Assembly: GCA_020002185.1 (NCBI GenBank) | Contig: CM034535.1 | Span: 64,536,757-64,600,756 of the forward strand | Direction: 5' to 3' | DNA: 64,000 nt | Source of the DNA: Paraescarpia echinospica | Taxonomy: Eukaryota; Annelida; Polychaeta; Sabellida; Siboglinidae | Shown here: positions 44,601 through 55,511 of the stretch, piece after piece | Numbering within the stretch: position 1 is the stretch's first letter | Layout: every line of letters begins with the position of its first letter | Made by a program: the position numbers and the translations under genes | The notes under the pieces: model-generated | What the model was told of the DNA's origin: nothing | Seen by the model: the letters and a program-made list of their open reading frames with translations, nothing else | Databases searched by the model: none

Positions 44601-45062
44601 CTCAAGCTTGGAGTCAAGTCATGGAAGAAAGCAAAGGAGGTGAGACGACTGGACGAAAGGTCCTATGAAGTTGAAGATAGTGAGGGAACAGTGAACAGGC
44701 GCAACCGTGTACACCTAAGAAGAACACACGAAATACCACCTCATGTGTTGGCTGAGGAGTCCTCTTCTTCTTCTTCCCCTTGCTCCCTTGCGGGGTCTTG
44801 GTCTTCCTCTCCTTTGTCTGCCACCCTCTTCTACTTTCCACGTTCTTTTCGCCAGTCTTTGTTGGCTGAGGAGTCCATGGATATCTTATCCCTAGAAGAT
44901 CCTCTAATCACTCCAGTTGAACCAACTCGGGCCAACACACCAGTTGAAATACAGCCGAACACACCGGTTGAACAACAACACCAGAGTAACCAGACTGAAC
45001 CCCACTCTCCAGTACGTCTAACAACACCCTGGAAGTCCGAGAGAATAAACAAGTCCAATTAA
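44592..45062 (+). pseudogene. C-terminal tail of Gypsy pol
   Basis: 156 open codons. MKPLKLGVKSWKKAKEVRRL and SYEVEDSEGTVNRRNRVHLR match the post-integrase tail of Gypsy polyproteins (a WKKAxVxxRxDxRSYxVxT-like module). A low-complexity Ser run and TPVE repeats end in a stop at 45060. It is open only because the segment has escaped indels. Confidence 0.75.
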
Positions 45063-46069
45063 TTGATGCAGACACGCAAGTGTGTTGACATGAGGATGCT
45101 CAATCGTATTCCATATGTTCATTTTTTTGTGTATATGAGTATGACATGTTGTCTGGTGCTCTTCTCATAATCGAGCTTCTGCATGTTGGCCATGCTATTT
45201 TGGCTTTAGCATGACATCAGGAGTTTAGCTGCAGTAGTGAAATACAGTGTGCTATGTAGTGTTTAATGTTAGCGGGAACGTTTTGTGATACAGTTATGTT
45301 GCATTCAGGTTTTGACAAGTTAATTTTATTTATATCACTACGAAGCACTGATGCTGATCCATAGACGTAATGAGTTGGTTACTTTAATACGTTAGTACGT
45401 TTTGGTTAGGTACATGTTGCTTGTAAAACGGAAGGGAAGTAACAATATCACTTAATGATGTCTCCCCAGAAAGTGAAATGACAGACTGCTCCCTTGTCGT
45501 GGCAACCACGTTGAACAAAGTTTGATTTAGTAGTATTGTCGTCACTATTCTGCCTGTACATTGTAAAGTCCATACAGTGAGACCCGAGAAAATATCGTAA
45601 CAGCTGCAGGATGGGAAATGAGAATGAGTCGCCTCCTACCTCAGTGCTCCTACTGTCTGATTGAGGGGTGATCTCGTAAGTGCTCTAAGTTTAGAACAAT
45701 AGCCTTTCACATTTGTTTGAACAACCACCAACCGCACCAATACGCTTTTAAAACCACAGCCAATACCCACCGGATTCAACTGACTTGAGATGTGGTTGCG
45801 ATTATATTACTCACCACGCTGACTGGTTCTGATATCCAGAATAGCGTTATGGTGCATTAATAAATGGTCCCCTCGATATTTGGCGCCATGTACCGGTACA
45901 TATATCCACTGTATACGTTACGTATGAGTTACGTATTTTGGGACTTTGTGAATTTATACGGCCACTCCTAATAAGGACATATTATTAGGCGTTTTGGTGG
46001 CAGATTCTGTAGAATGATGTGTAAGACTTTAGAAAAGTTGACAACATTGCGATTGATTACACATTTCAG
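45063..46069. other. Caspase intron between the Gypsy relic and the last exon
   Basis: Includes at 45439-45600 a degenerate direct copy of 39313-39475 (tcacttaatgatgtctcc and attgtaaagtccata are shared). No gene recognised. A 3' LTR was looked for and not found. Confidence 0.5.
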
Positions 46070-46305
46070 GTCACATCTCCTGGCGCAACTCCAACAAGGG
46101 ATCGTGGTTCATCCAGACACTGTGTAAGGTTTTCAAGACTGATGCCGAAAAGAATGACATCCTGACGCTGCTCACCAAAGTCAACCGTCTTGTTGCCTAC
46201 GACTTCCAGTCAAATGCAAGTTGCGGGGATATGAACCACAAGAAGCAGATCTCGTGTATTGAGTCGATGTTGACAAAACAACTGTATCTACCACCAAAGA
46301 AGTAA
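46070..46305 (+). CDS. Caspase terminal exon (p10 small subunit)
   Basis: A 236-nt coding part after an acatttcag acceptor. Two bases complete the Gly codon begun in the exon ending at 16297 or 36906. It then encodes HISWRNSNKGSWFIQTLCKV, LLTKVNRLVAYDFQSN and QISCIESMLTKQLYLPPKK before a TAA. SWRN and GSWFIQ are the conserved small-subunit substrate-pocket motifs of executioner caspases, and the ending matches their usual length. The exon is intact, so the gene retains a normal fold-coding 3' end despite the active-site substitution. Confidence 0.93.
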
Positions 46306-47960
46306 TGTCACTCACAGTGATCTGCACAACTGGAACCTCTGACATATCTTAGAGGCACTGTTCCACAATAAGTAATTTTTTGTGTCTCAGTATTGCTCAT
46401 TTAGGTTCGCTATGAGATGCTTTTGTAAGAAGTGTTGTCGTAGATGGTTTGTATAACGCATCTTTTAGTTTGTCCTATTAGGCATACATAGCTTTTGGAC
46501 AGAATGTGATACACTTTCAATACAAAGTGCACCAAGTTTGACTAGTGCACACGTGTAGACTTGGCATCATACTGTTATGCATGAAGTAAGTCATGTTGAG
46601 TCACTGTGTGCGGAATGTGCGTCTGAACGTTCAAAATACATTAACTAATATTACAAGATGATGTGAATCATTTCCAATTAACTAATATCTAATTTGAAGA
46701 TTGGTCACTTTTTGCTAGGCCTTACTACTTGTAATTTTACGAGGAAAAACTGATATGATTACCGATGTTGTTATTCTTCTCTCAGTGATCCCTGCTCAGA
46801 CCTGCGTATTTCATACCTATAATCGAAATACATTGAAACAATCAAGTCCTCATTTGATATCCGTGGCTGAAAATTATCTGCATCTGAGCAATTTGTACAT
46901 ACTGTTGGTGTATTTCAATTTTTGTCTCACTTCTTGTGACCTTCCAATTTGAATGCTTTTCATAGAAATGCTGTGCAACATAAATTGTCATTGTAATAAT
47001 ATTTGACTTATTTGTAATTCAGCTCTTTGTCACACATTTGTGCTAAATGTGTATATATTCTCCAGAAGAACTGTATATCTGTTGCTACTAGTTTGTTCTG
47101 CATGTGCCTGATCGTAGTAGGTTTTTCATAAGTAAAGGTTGTGGTTTTTATTGCACAGAATAATGTGATATTTCTAATAAAGTAACTACTTTGTTACAAC
47201 TGTAATTTTCCACCACTTCACTTAATTTAGCTACACAGCTAGTAGATATTAAATATTTGCAACGTTTTAACATACTGAGAGTGTTCAATGCCTGTAAGTA
47301 AACATGCATTCAGCAACATTGAGTGAGATTGCTTCTTAATGAATTAGCTACTATAAATAACGAAGTATGCAGTTGATTAATGTGAAGTAATTATGCAAAT
47401 GTTGTCAAGTTAAGCATGAAAGGTAAACGTTTAAATTACCATATTTCACCCAATACGAACCTTCACACAAAGCACTTTCAAAGAAGTAGTATAATATTAT
47501 TGTTACTATAGCATTAACCTTTATGATGATACTGTTGTAAAATAGAAGAAGTAAATTGCGAATTTTATTAATTTTCCCCATATTTTAGTGACAATTGAAT
47601 TACAATGTCATTCATTAAGTTCGTGATTTGCACAGTTATATAACGAGTTGCACTAGTTTTGGTAAACTATTCAAAATGCATAAAATGTTTTTAAAAAGCA
47701 ATAGTTTAATTACGTTTGTCTCGTATTGCTGCGCTTTCTGGCTGGTTATTCGATATATGACAGCGTAATTTTGTATGAAGTTTTTATTTTGCGTAGTGGT
47801 GGGGGGACATATCATCCCAAGAGGCCTTGCTGCACCAGTTTTAAGATGTAAATATATGTAAACTTACAAAAAAAACATAAGATACTATAGAGTGAACTAA
47901 TCGGTGTGTAAGGATATAGTTGATCAAACATGGCGAAGATAGACACCTGGTGAACAGGAG
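46306..47960. other. Caspase 3' UTR and intergenic sequence
   Basis: AT-rich. An AATAAA at 47176-47181 followed by a T/G-rich stretch could be the caspase polyadenylation site. No gene seen. Confidence 0.5.
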
Positions 47961-48470
47961 TTGAACCAGAAAGCGTGTCTAGGGGGAAGCACAAAAACCT
48001 CCTCTGGCGGCCGAACAAATGGTGTATACAATTTGGTGTTGCCCCGTCGCCGTAACTTCACCTTCCGCGCTGTCTTGGCCGAGCTACAATGCGGCGCTAA
48101 AAGCAGGTCAATGGACCAAGCCGTTTTTATATTCGAGGACTTCAACACGTGCGACACCATTGACCAGCTGCCAAACCTACACCAGTACGTGTCTTGTCTA
48201 AAACGCCTCGACAGAATGCTTGGTCGTTGTCATGGCGCTTTTCCCGAGGCCTACGTCCCCCATAACCGACCACTCAAAAATATTATTCACCTGATTCCAA
48301 AGTATATTCAGAGAATGAAACGTGAATTATTTATAGTATGGGACTGTGATAGCACAGAGGAACTGATAGGTTCTTTTGAATCGACTAACTGGAAGGTATT
48401 TTTGACAGTTGTTATGATAACCCAGGTGAACTTGTGGATCATGCAACATTCCTTTTTGTCAGGACTCGGT
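47961..48470 (+). pseudogene. LINE endonuclease-domain relic
   Basis: The plus-strand frame contains FIFEDFNTCDTIDQLPNLHQ, YVSCLKRLDRMLGRCHGAFP, an IIHLIPKYIQRMKRE segment and ELIGSFESTNWKVF. This is the order seen at the end of the endonuclease (GDFN-like box, the LPxxxQYVxCxTRxDxxLDxCYG stretch, the SDHN-equivalent region) and the start of the linker in many aquatic-animal LINEs. The GDFN glycine and the SDHN motif are degraded. No RT follows. Confidence 0.72.
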
Positions 48471-49833
48471 GATAAAATCAAAGACTGCAAATGTTTTCCA
48501 ACAACAAACCATGGATTACTATATTTAGCGCTACGACTCAATGCTGGCGAGTGCTGATTGTAAAGCATGGTTAACAAGCATTGCAGTACGTTATGGGACT
48601 AGCAACAATGATTCAAGATACGCTCATTGACAACATCCGCGGGGTGTTTATTTCTCCCCATTCCCTAAACTTAGGGTCTTAGCTAAAGTAAAGACAGTAC
48701 GCACACCTCACGACACAACTTGCACCTGCATATCCATAGTGTTTTATAGTTGCACGTCCTAAATTTGTGCACCGTCCAATTCGGTATCCCCTTGGACGTT
48801 GTCTCGTTTGACTGCTTCGGTGAAAGTGTATGTTAAACTTGCAGCTACAGTCTCAACAAACCTGGCTGGCGGGCCATCATTCAGTGCAAGTTTTAGGTTT
48901 GAGAAAAATTACAATACAGCGTTGCAACGGAATTTCGCGTCGAAACGATAGCTCGCGAATAAAATCGCCCGAGACCCATGAGGCGGCAGCGTCAATGGAC
49001 ACTAATTATAAGTTAAAGTTGCAAATAAATATGTATTATTCCCGAAATGTTCCGTTTGTTGAAATCCTTACCACCGCGTGGCCTACTCTATTAAGCAGCT
49101 AATTTGTTAAAATACGTCTTTGATGTATTGTATTGATGTAATGGCCTATTTGTTTTTAATTTAGTATGGCATGTGTTGCTATCGAATTAATATTATTATA
49201 GGGGTTAGTTGTGAGAGAGGGTTTTGTAATAAACAGCCGTGGTGTGTCCGGGGTCCCCATGGAGAAATTGTAAGATGGCGCCTGTCACGTGACCTAGCGG
49301 AAAGAAGTGGAAGTAGTGCTACCTGGCGGAATGTTATGGAGGTAGTGCCTCCTGCGGAGTTATGAGGGGTAATTAGGGTTAATGAGGTATTCACTTAGAG
49401 AGTTCTGTGTGTGTGTATGAATGCGCGTGTATGAAAGAACTAACGAAACACAAGAGTATACGATAATTTTATTGACGAAAGATACAAGCGTAATGAGCAT
49501 ATGCATATGTGTGTCATGCATGAAACCGTGTTTTATTAACTGAAGACGATTGGACGATGTGACATGACTTGCGGGTGACTGAACACCACGCCAGCGGTCG
49601 TAAGCTTACGAGTCAGTATGACCACGCCAGTGGCTCGTAGAGTGGTACGACTTACGGGTGACTGAACACCGCGGCAGAGGAGAGCTTACGGATGTCTGAC
49701 CACTGCGCCATAGGCTGGAATGATAATGATGCTGATACATGTCTGTTAATGAAACACGGTACATGCACGGGATGTCAACCACGTCGGTCCTATGATGACC
49801 TAGTTATCGATAGCGAAACACATTTTATTACAA
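48471..49833. other. Intergenic sequence beside the Polinton fragment
   Basis: No gene recognised. Around 49560-49700 there are imperfect repeats of a gggtgactgaacaccacgcc type. No terminal inverted repeat of the Polinton could be identified by eye. Confidence 0.45.
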
Positions 49834-50277
49834 TTATTTAAGCCAATCAAATACACGGCAATCGTTTGCTACCAGATCAGTGCCGAAACCGTTCACGAAT
49901 TCCTTCATAGGAAGTCCACGACAGCGAAACATGAGATAAGCAACACGGTATAGTCCGCAAACGTTAGACACGGGACTCTAAAGTCTCTTGGAATTATGAG
50001 TCCATGTTGCACAATGTTTATTCATGAATCGGCGGAACTCGACGTGCCGTGGCGGCAAGCCGTACAAGGAGAAGTATTCACCGTGACCTTTGCCGTCCAG
50101 GTACAGCGCTATCCAATGTTCGCCCTGTTTCTTGGTGTCGTGCGTGTTGCACACGAAGGCGACCGGGTAAGCGTCTATCGTCATCGTAACTAGTCTGTCT
50201 TTGGCTACGATCGCACGAACGATGGCCTCGGCGTGTGAATCCAATGCGAGTAGGCGGGCGATCTGCAGGGTCTCCAT
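49834..50277 (-). pseudogene. Polinton adenovirus-type cysteine protease (PRO), premature stop
   Basis: The frame starts at the ATG overlapping the capsid stop (TGATG) and reads GEHWIALYLDGKGHGEYFSL followed by YGLPP. This is the His-containing and acidic core of the C5 (adenain) family, which matures capsid proteins. A TAG at 49978-49980 interrupts the frame after 99 codons. The same frame then stays open for 47 more codons to 49834 and contains a VCGLY segment corresponding to the catalytic-Cys region, with the second Cys usual there replaced by Arg. It is non-functional as written. Confidence 0.82.
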
Positions 50278-51586
50278 CAGAAGTCATAGATGACGTTGCG
50301 ACTCTTGTCGATCTCCAGCACGGTCTCGAACTCGGCGTAGGCGACGACGTTCACAGTGGTCGTCAGCGCGTCGCGGAAATGAATCTCGATGCGCAGGTTA
50401 CCCTTTTGTACCAGATGGAAGCAGCAGTCGTCGCACGCATCGGGGGTGAGATCCAAGCCGAAGAAGGTGTAGCCGTGTCGAAAGTCGGCGCGAGACAAGT
50501 CATACCCGTCGAGGTGAACAGGTTGTCATGCAACTTACGAAGAGGTCGTCATCGAAATTGGACTAGAAAGGTTTGGAGGGTATCTGTCGTCAGTCCACGT
50601 ACACAGCGAGGAAGTTGATGTGGTTGTTTTTGGCGCGGAACGGATTTTTGGTGTAGGTTCCGTTGTAGGCGTCGTTATCGATGCAGCACAGCACGAGACG
50701 TTTTGGAAGAGTGCCAAGAAAGATATTATCGTGCGTGTGCGAAAGGGTACCTGTGGGAATGGAATAGACCTTGCAGTCGACGGGTCGCATCGGATACTTG
50801 GCCGTGGTTTTTTTCGAGGGCTTTGATGTGAGCCATCTGCACGCTCGGATTCAGGGTGACCTTCTTGGCGAACAGTGTGGCGTTGACTATCTTTATCTTG
50901 TAGTCGGGGTTGGCGGCGTCGGCCATCAGCGCGAACGTATCCTTGCTGCGTACCAGAGGCATCTTGACCTCTACACCGTTGATGAGGAATTTATCCTGGA
51001 GGAACAGGTCCACGTGGAGACGGCCCATCATGTCGACCACACGACTCTGCGCGATCATGTTGCATCTGTTGACGAATCCCGCGTTGGCTGAATCGCCGCC
51101 GGCTATTTCGACGACTTCCATGCGATTGCCCGTGTCCTTGTGCCAAATCTGGCTCGTCAGTTGCGTCTCCTTGGCATCGTCTCCGTAAATCAGCAGCGTC
51201 TCTGTGTAGGCGTGGTACGGATACGTGTTGGTCGAGGGAGTCACGAGCGTTCCGTTCAGGTACACGTCGACCTGACTGATCAGCGAATGGAGCCAGTTAA
51301 TCACGGGACCGACGGCATCGGCGGCGTCGAGGTCGGCTCCATCGGCACGCGTCACCTTCGCTTGTAGCATCGTGCTGGCGAGATCCAGGTAATCGTCTCC
51401 CGATCCAGGTATGACGAATTCTATCTGTCCACCCGAGTCGAGCGAGGACATGGATTGATGTTGTACCTTGTGACTATCGATGATGCTGGTCGTAGACGGA
51501 GGCACGACGAAGAGAAGAAGCTCACACTTGAGTCCTTCACACGGTAATTTATGCACGAACTCCATCGTCGAATATGTCGGACTCAC
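50277..51586 (-). pseudogene. Polinton major capsid protein (double jelly-roll), broken
   Basis: The N-terminal segment (51586-50726 frame) reads LPCEGLKCELLLFVVPP, GGQIEFVIPGSGDDYLDLA, LISQVDVYLNGTLVTPSTNT and YPYHAYTETLLIYG, the hallmark of Polinton capsids annotated in animals as F54H12.2-like. The true start is probably the second ATG at 51565. Homology then moves frame near 50815 (VDCKVYSIPTGTL, LPKRLVLCCIDNDAYNGTY). It meets stops at 50590 and about 50563 and moves frame again near 50510 (RADFRHGYTFFGLDLTPD, ending EIDKSRNVIYDF). About 430 codons in all, near full length but in three frames. Confidence 0.9.
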
Positions 51587-51965
51587 GTTTCCGCGTGCGT
51601 GTCTTCGTCGTCGTCCGTCTCCCGGCTGTACTGGCTCGTTTCGTGGCGGATACGCGTCTTATACGCTGAAGCAGTTGCACAACAGAGGTCAAAAGGTCGC
51701 TCAACATGTCCCTATCGGCAGCGGTGACGCGACGTTTGGCGGCCGTTCTTATGTTCTATCCCGATAGGACATCGTCGGCTATGCGCGCTGCGGTCGATAC
51801 AGCTCACTTTCCCAACGCCACGGCACCTCTCTTGATGAGCGGTATGACGCTACGCAGTAGACCTCCGAATATACTTCCTAGTCCGTGTCCTCGTTGGTAT
51901 CGGGCACCCGCGGAATAGGGAAGCGCATCTCCTGCTAGACGAGTGTAGTAATCGTTGTAATTCAT
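51549..51965 (-). pseudogene. Polinton small basic virion protein (adenovirus VI/X-like), two stops
   Basis: From the ATG at 51963-51965 the frame reads NYNDYYTRLAGDALPYSAGA, YQRGHGLGSIFGGLLRSVIP and LIKRGAVALGK, the Gly-rich amphipathic N-terminus of a small protein usually encoded beside the capsid gene in Polintons. It meets TGA at 51804-51806 and TAG at 51756-51758, then stays open to a TAA at 51549 with a strongly basic tail (RRTTTKTRTRKRES). It overlaps the start of the capsid frame. The role as a membrane-active or DNA-binding core protein is by analogy. Confidence 0.72.
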
Positions 51966-51991
51966 CTCAAGAACAGTACACTCCGTCGCCG

Positions 51992-52729
51992 TTAGAAATG
52001 TAGTGTCACGGTCACCTTACCGCGTTCGAACGGCACGCGTCGACAGGTGTCGTCTCTTATATCGATCTCGATCGTACCAAACTCTTTGCAGAGCACGGGT
52101 ACGTACTGAGTTTTTTCAAAGGACTTCGACACGATGTCACCATGGCTACCGCTCAGTGGGACGATGCGCAACAGTGGAACAAGGCTTTCACCAACAACTC
52201 GTGGTTCCACACATCCGTGTAGACGTACAGCGATTCGAGCTCTCGTTCCATGTTCACCACATAGTCTGCTTCTGTGATATTTACCTTTTTCTCGGGATTC
52301 TGCGGGAGAGCCGGCAACGTATTTTAGCGAAAGCCGAGAATGGTGGACAGCGTATCGCCGCGGAAGACGGTATTCTGTAGCATGTGCATCGTTATCTTAT
52401 GCATGATGGTACTGTAGATCAGTATCACCCTTCCCTCCCCCGCCACGCGGCGTAGAGCGGCGTTAATCGTCGATTCTGGTACTCTTTGTGGTCATTCTCC
52501 ACGTATTCATCGTCTCGGCTATCGGTAACGTTAAAGTGAACCACGCGTCGTTTTGTATCACGTTGTACCAACTGTGTGGGTACTGTATTTCCACGAGTCC
52601 GCACTCCCACCGACACGATAGGGTGACATGTTGCGGTAGCGTCGCAATGTAGTGGGTCATCATGTTATATGGATGCGTGCGCATGGAAGCATTGCTAGAC
52701 AACGTGAGATAGAAATCACTTGTCGTCAT
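51992..52729 (-). pseudogene. Polinton minor capsid protein (penton-like, single jelly-roll), broken
   Basis: The N-terminus (52729-52463) reads FYLTLSSNASMRTHPYNMMT and WECGLVEIQYPHSWYN, a conserved opening of Polinton minor capsids. Near 52490 homology moves to another frame (INAALRRVAGEGRVILIYST), which has a TAA at 52324-52326 and continues ADYVVNMERELESLYVYTDV. Near 52170 it returns to the first frame (LLRIVPLSGSHGDIVSKSF, YVPVLCKEFGTIEIDI, GKVTVTLHF) and stops at 51992. The two frameshifts compensate each other. Length fits a complete but inactivated gene. Confidence 0.85.
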
Positions 52730-53006
52730 GCTGTTTCAACGTCGGGCTGGGTAGCAGGTAACCCAACGAACTGCTCAACAGGGCCGTCCACTGAGTCGGA
52801 TTCCCTTGTCCGATCGACAGGTTGTAGATGCTGACCAAGATGACCGTGTACAAGACGACGACCTGACACAGAAACACGATCTCCTCTTTGGGACACGCGG
52901 TGCTGAAGATGTGCCACGGAGTCCTCTCTTTCTGTGGCAGCGGTGGAGTGTCGATTTCTTTGTCTTCGTCGTTAACGGAGATCTGTGTTGTCCTCTCGTC
53001 CGTCAT
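52716..53006 (-). CDS. Polinton small membrane protein
   Basis: 96 codons, uninterrupted. A hydrophilic N-terminus with TPPLPQKERTPWHIFSTACP is followed by two hydrophobic spans, EIVFLCQVVVLYTVILVSIY and WTALLSSSLGYLLPSP. This kind of short two-span protein (CQV..YIV...W.ALLSS.LGYLLPSP pattern) commonly precedes the capsid genes in animal Polintons; its function is unknown. Its last 14 bases overlap the start of the minor capsid gene in another frame. It is the only gene of the block without a visible lesion. Confidence 0.7.
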   Translation of the reverse strand: MTDERTTQISVNDEDKEIDTPPLPQKERTPWHIFSTACPKEEIVFLCQVVVLYTVILVSIYNLSIGQGNPTQWTALLSSSLGYLLPSPTLKQHDDK

Positions 53007-53040
53007 GGGTGGGCGAATGAAAGCTTTGCGGACGCGTGAC

Positions 53041-53160
53041 TAGTCTTTATAGCCGACGACGGGCTTGGCATCGATCCAGCTGTTGAATTTCGAAGGGTAT
53101 CCAAACCATTTCACCAACACTTCCCTTCGCCTGCCCACCTTGAGTCGCTCCACCATCGAT
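53041..53160 (-). pseudogene. C-terminal chromodomain of the Polinton integrase
   Basis: The minus-strand frame ending at a TAG (53041-53043) reads VERLKVGRRREVLVKWFGYP followed by SKFNSWIDAKPVV. VKWxGYPxKFNSWI is the chromodomain signature found at the end of retroviral-like integrases, including those of Polintons. The integrase core is absent; upstream sequence soon becomes a GT microsatellite. A neighbouring frame (53293-53111) contains a degenerate finger-like DKYDDLQRHIH stretch. Confidence 0.75.
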
Positions 53161-53298
53161 TCAATACGGTACAGTTTATCGGTAATGAATTATTCAGATG
53201 TATGTGACGTTGTAAGTCGTCGTATTTATCGAGGACGACCCCGCAGTGGCGAAATGAGTGTTGCTTCATCGTGCTGTATCTACCTACAACCACGATGT

Positions 53299-53303
<5 letters not shown>

Positions 53304-53390
<87 letters not shown>
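53304..53390. repeat. (GT)n microsatellite
   Basis: A pure GT tract of about 87 bp that truncates the Polinton integrase region. Confidence 0.98.
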
Positions 53391-53392
<2 letters not shown>

Positions 53393-53994
53393 ACCCAGTC
53401 GGAAGCATATTCCGCAAAGTCATTCTTCAACGTGAAAGAACAACGAACGACGGAGAACGGGATTACATGTACCTTTGTTATAATTCTACGATACTAACAA
53501 TTACAATATTCAAATCGACAACTATAATACCAATAATGACACGCAACTAATATACTGATTAGTGTAAAATGAATGACATAAAGCAAAGAGAGAAATATAT
53601 ATCTATATACTTTGCGAAAGTGTAGTTACTTACATTATTGCATCACCGGATGCCTGACGTTGGCACCATTGTTCACGCAGTTCAGCCCATGGAATGTGAT
53701 AAGCCATTGTTTGTGATGTGTACGGAATGATTTGAATGTAACAAACGAACGATATATATAGCATTATTGATATGCAGACGCATTGTATAGAAAGTTGTAA
53801 AGTACAAGTTATATCAGTAAGGAGTCTCATGACATATGTAACATCTGGCAATTACCGAGTACCCCTAACCCGAGCAGATGACGCGTCGTCCAAGTAACAT
53901 GAACATAACAATGCGTGAGCGCGGCTGATCAGAAAACTGACGACAATTACCGAGGACAGACCCTTGGGAGACGACCAGGCAACGAGAAGATAAC

Positions 53995-53998
<4 letters not shown>
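53391..53998. other. Non-coding sequence before the second gap
   Basis: AT-rich stretch, no gene recognised. It ends in a CT microsatellite (54000-54029) that abuts the gap. Confidence 0.5.

Positions 53999-53999
<1 letters not shown>

Positions 54000-54029
<30 letters not shown>
54000..54029. repeat. (CT)n microsatellite at the gap edge
   Basis: CT repeat running directly into the N run; the gap was probably caused by it. Confidence 0.95.
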
Positions 54030-55029
54030 NNNNNNNNNNNNNNNNNNNNNNNNNNNNNNNNNNNNNNNNNNNNNNNNNNNNNNNNNNNNNNNNNNNNNNN
54101 NNNNNNNNNNNNNNNNNNNNNNNNNNNNNNNNNNNNNNNNNNNNNNNNNNNNNNNNNNNNNNNNNNNNNNNNNNNNNNNNNNNNNNNNNNNNNNNNNNNN
54201 NNNNNNNNNNNNNNNNNNNNNNNNNNNNNNNNNNNNNNNNNNNNNNNNNNNNNNNNNNNNNNNNNNNNNNNNNNNNNNNNNNNNNNNNNNNNNNNNNNNN
54301 NNNNNNNNNNNNNNNNNNNNNNNNNNNNNNNNNNNNNNNNNNNNNNNNNNNNNNNNNNNNNNNNNNNNNNNNNNNNNNNNNNNNNNNNNNNNNNNNNNNN
54401 NNNNNNNNNNNNNNNNNNNNNNNNNNNNNNNNNNNNNNNNNNNNNNNNNNNNNNNNNNNNNNNNNNNNNNNNNNNNNNNNNNNNNNNNNNNNNNNNNNNN
54501 NNNNNNNNNNNNNNNNNNNNNNNNNNNNNNNNNNNNNNNNNNNNNNNNNNNNNNNNNNNNNNNNNNNNNNNNNNNNNNNNNNNNNNNNNNNNNNNNNNNN
54601 NNNNNNNNNNNNNNNNNNNNNNNNNNNNNNNNNNNNNNNNNNNNNNNNNNNNNNNNNNNNNNNNNNNNNNNNNNNNNNNNNNNNNNNNNNNNNNNNNNNN
54701 NNNNNNNNNNNNNNNNNNNNNNNNNNNNNNNNNNNNNNNNNNNNNNNNNNNNNNNNNNNNNNNNNNNNNNNNNNNNNNNNNNNNNNNNNNNNNNNNNNNN
54801 NNNNNNNNNNNNNNNNNNNNNNNNNNNNNNNNNNNNNNNNNNNNNNNNNNNNNNNNNNNNNNNNNNNNNNNNNNNNNNNNNNNNNNNNNNNNNNNNNNNN
54901 NNNNNNNNNNNNNNNNNNNNNNNNNNNNNNNNNNNNNNNNNNNNNNNNNNNNNNNNNNNNNNNNNNNNNNNNNNNNNNNNNNNNNNNNNNNNNNNNNNNN
55001 NNNNNNNNNNNNNNNNNNNNNNNNNNNNN
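54030..55029. other. Assembly gap of exactly 1,000 N
   Basis: A conventional 1,000-N gap of unknown true size. Confidence 0.99.
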
Positions 55030-55137
55030 GTGGTGGACACTGACGGAGCCAACTAAATCTGTTATATAAAGTGAACTGTATCGATCCGTCATTACACATT
55101 GAACTTGAATAAAAATACATCGTTCTACTGCGATTAT

Positions 55138-55390
55138 TATGTGAGTGGACGTGTCTTCGACGCCCCGCTAGTTTGTCTCGCTGAACCAACCCTGTGTTCT
55201 ATGTGAGTGGACGTGTCTTCGACGCCCTGCTAGTTTGTCTCGCTGAACCAACCCTGTGTTCTATGTGAGTGGACGTGTCTTCGACGCCCTGCTAGTTTGT
55301 CTCCCTGAACCAACCCTGTGTTCTATGTGAGTGGACGTGTCTTCGACGCCCTGCTAGTTTGTCTCGCTGAACCAACCCTGTGTTCTATGT
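55138..55390. repeat. 62-bp tandem repeat, four copies
   Basis: The unit begins tgtgagtggacgtgtcttcg and ends aaccaaccctgtgttcta. The copies differ by single bases (gacgccccgct versus gacgccctgct, tctcgct versus tctccct). Confidence 0.93.
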
Positions 55391-55507
55391 GACGTTGTTA
55401 AGGCTTTTCAAATTGGGAAGCACCATATGCAGGTTTAACCATGTTACTGGAAACAGCATCACATTAATAATATAAAAGGGATGAGAAGGGGGCGACTGAA
55501 TGAAAGA

Positions 55508-55511
55508 TAGA

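Larger units (their letters stand above)
40900..45062 (+). mobile_element. Ty3/Gypsy LTR retrotransposon relic
   Basis: Gag, protease, RT, RNase H and integrase-like sequence occur in that order on the plus strand, the Ty3/Gypsy order. Many stops and frameshifts interrupt the coding region and a SINE sits in gag. LTRs were not identified by eye, so the limits are those of the recognisable coding sequence. The gag and pol features resemble the Gypsy family commonly annotated as K02A2.6-like in marine invertebrates. Confidence 0.88.
49834..53160 (-). mobile_element. Polinton/Maverick fragment: virion-morphogenesis module
   Basis: Minus-strand gene block, read from 53160 downwards: integrase C-terminal chromodomain, small membrane protein, minor capsid (penton-like), small basic protein, major capsid, adenovirus-type protease. 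Genes are tightly packed, with short overlaps (membrane/minor capsid 14 bp; major capsid/protease stop-start TGATG). GC content is clearly higher than in the flanks. The polymerase, ATPase and integrase core are not present, and no TIRs were seen, so this is a partial and inactive copy. Confidence 0.88.

Noticed and set aside
40160..46060. LTRs of the Gypsy element
   Set aside because: I looked for long direct repeats flanking 40900-45062 and found none convincing; the 163-bp pair at 39313 and 45439 does not begin and end with LTR-like TG/CA and includes an unrelated open frame.
53111..53293. C2H2 zinc-finger gene (DKYDDLQRHIH) upstream of the Polinton block
   Set aside because: Only the C-terminal half of a finger is recognisable, the cysteine pair is incomplete and the frame overlaps the chromodomain remnant; mentioned there only as a degenerate trace.
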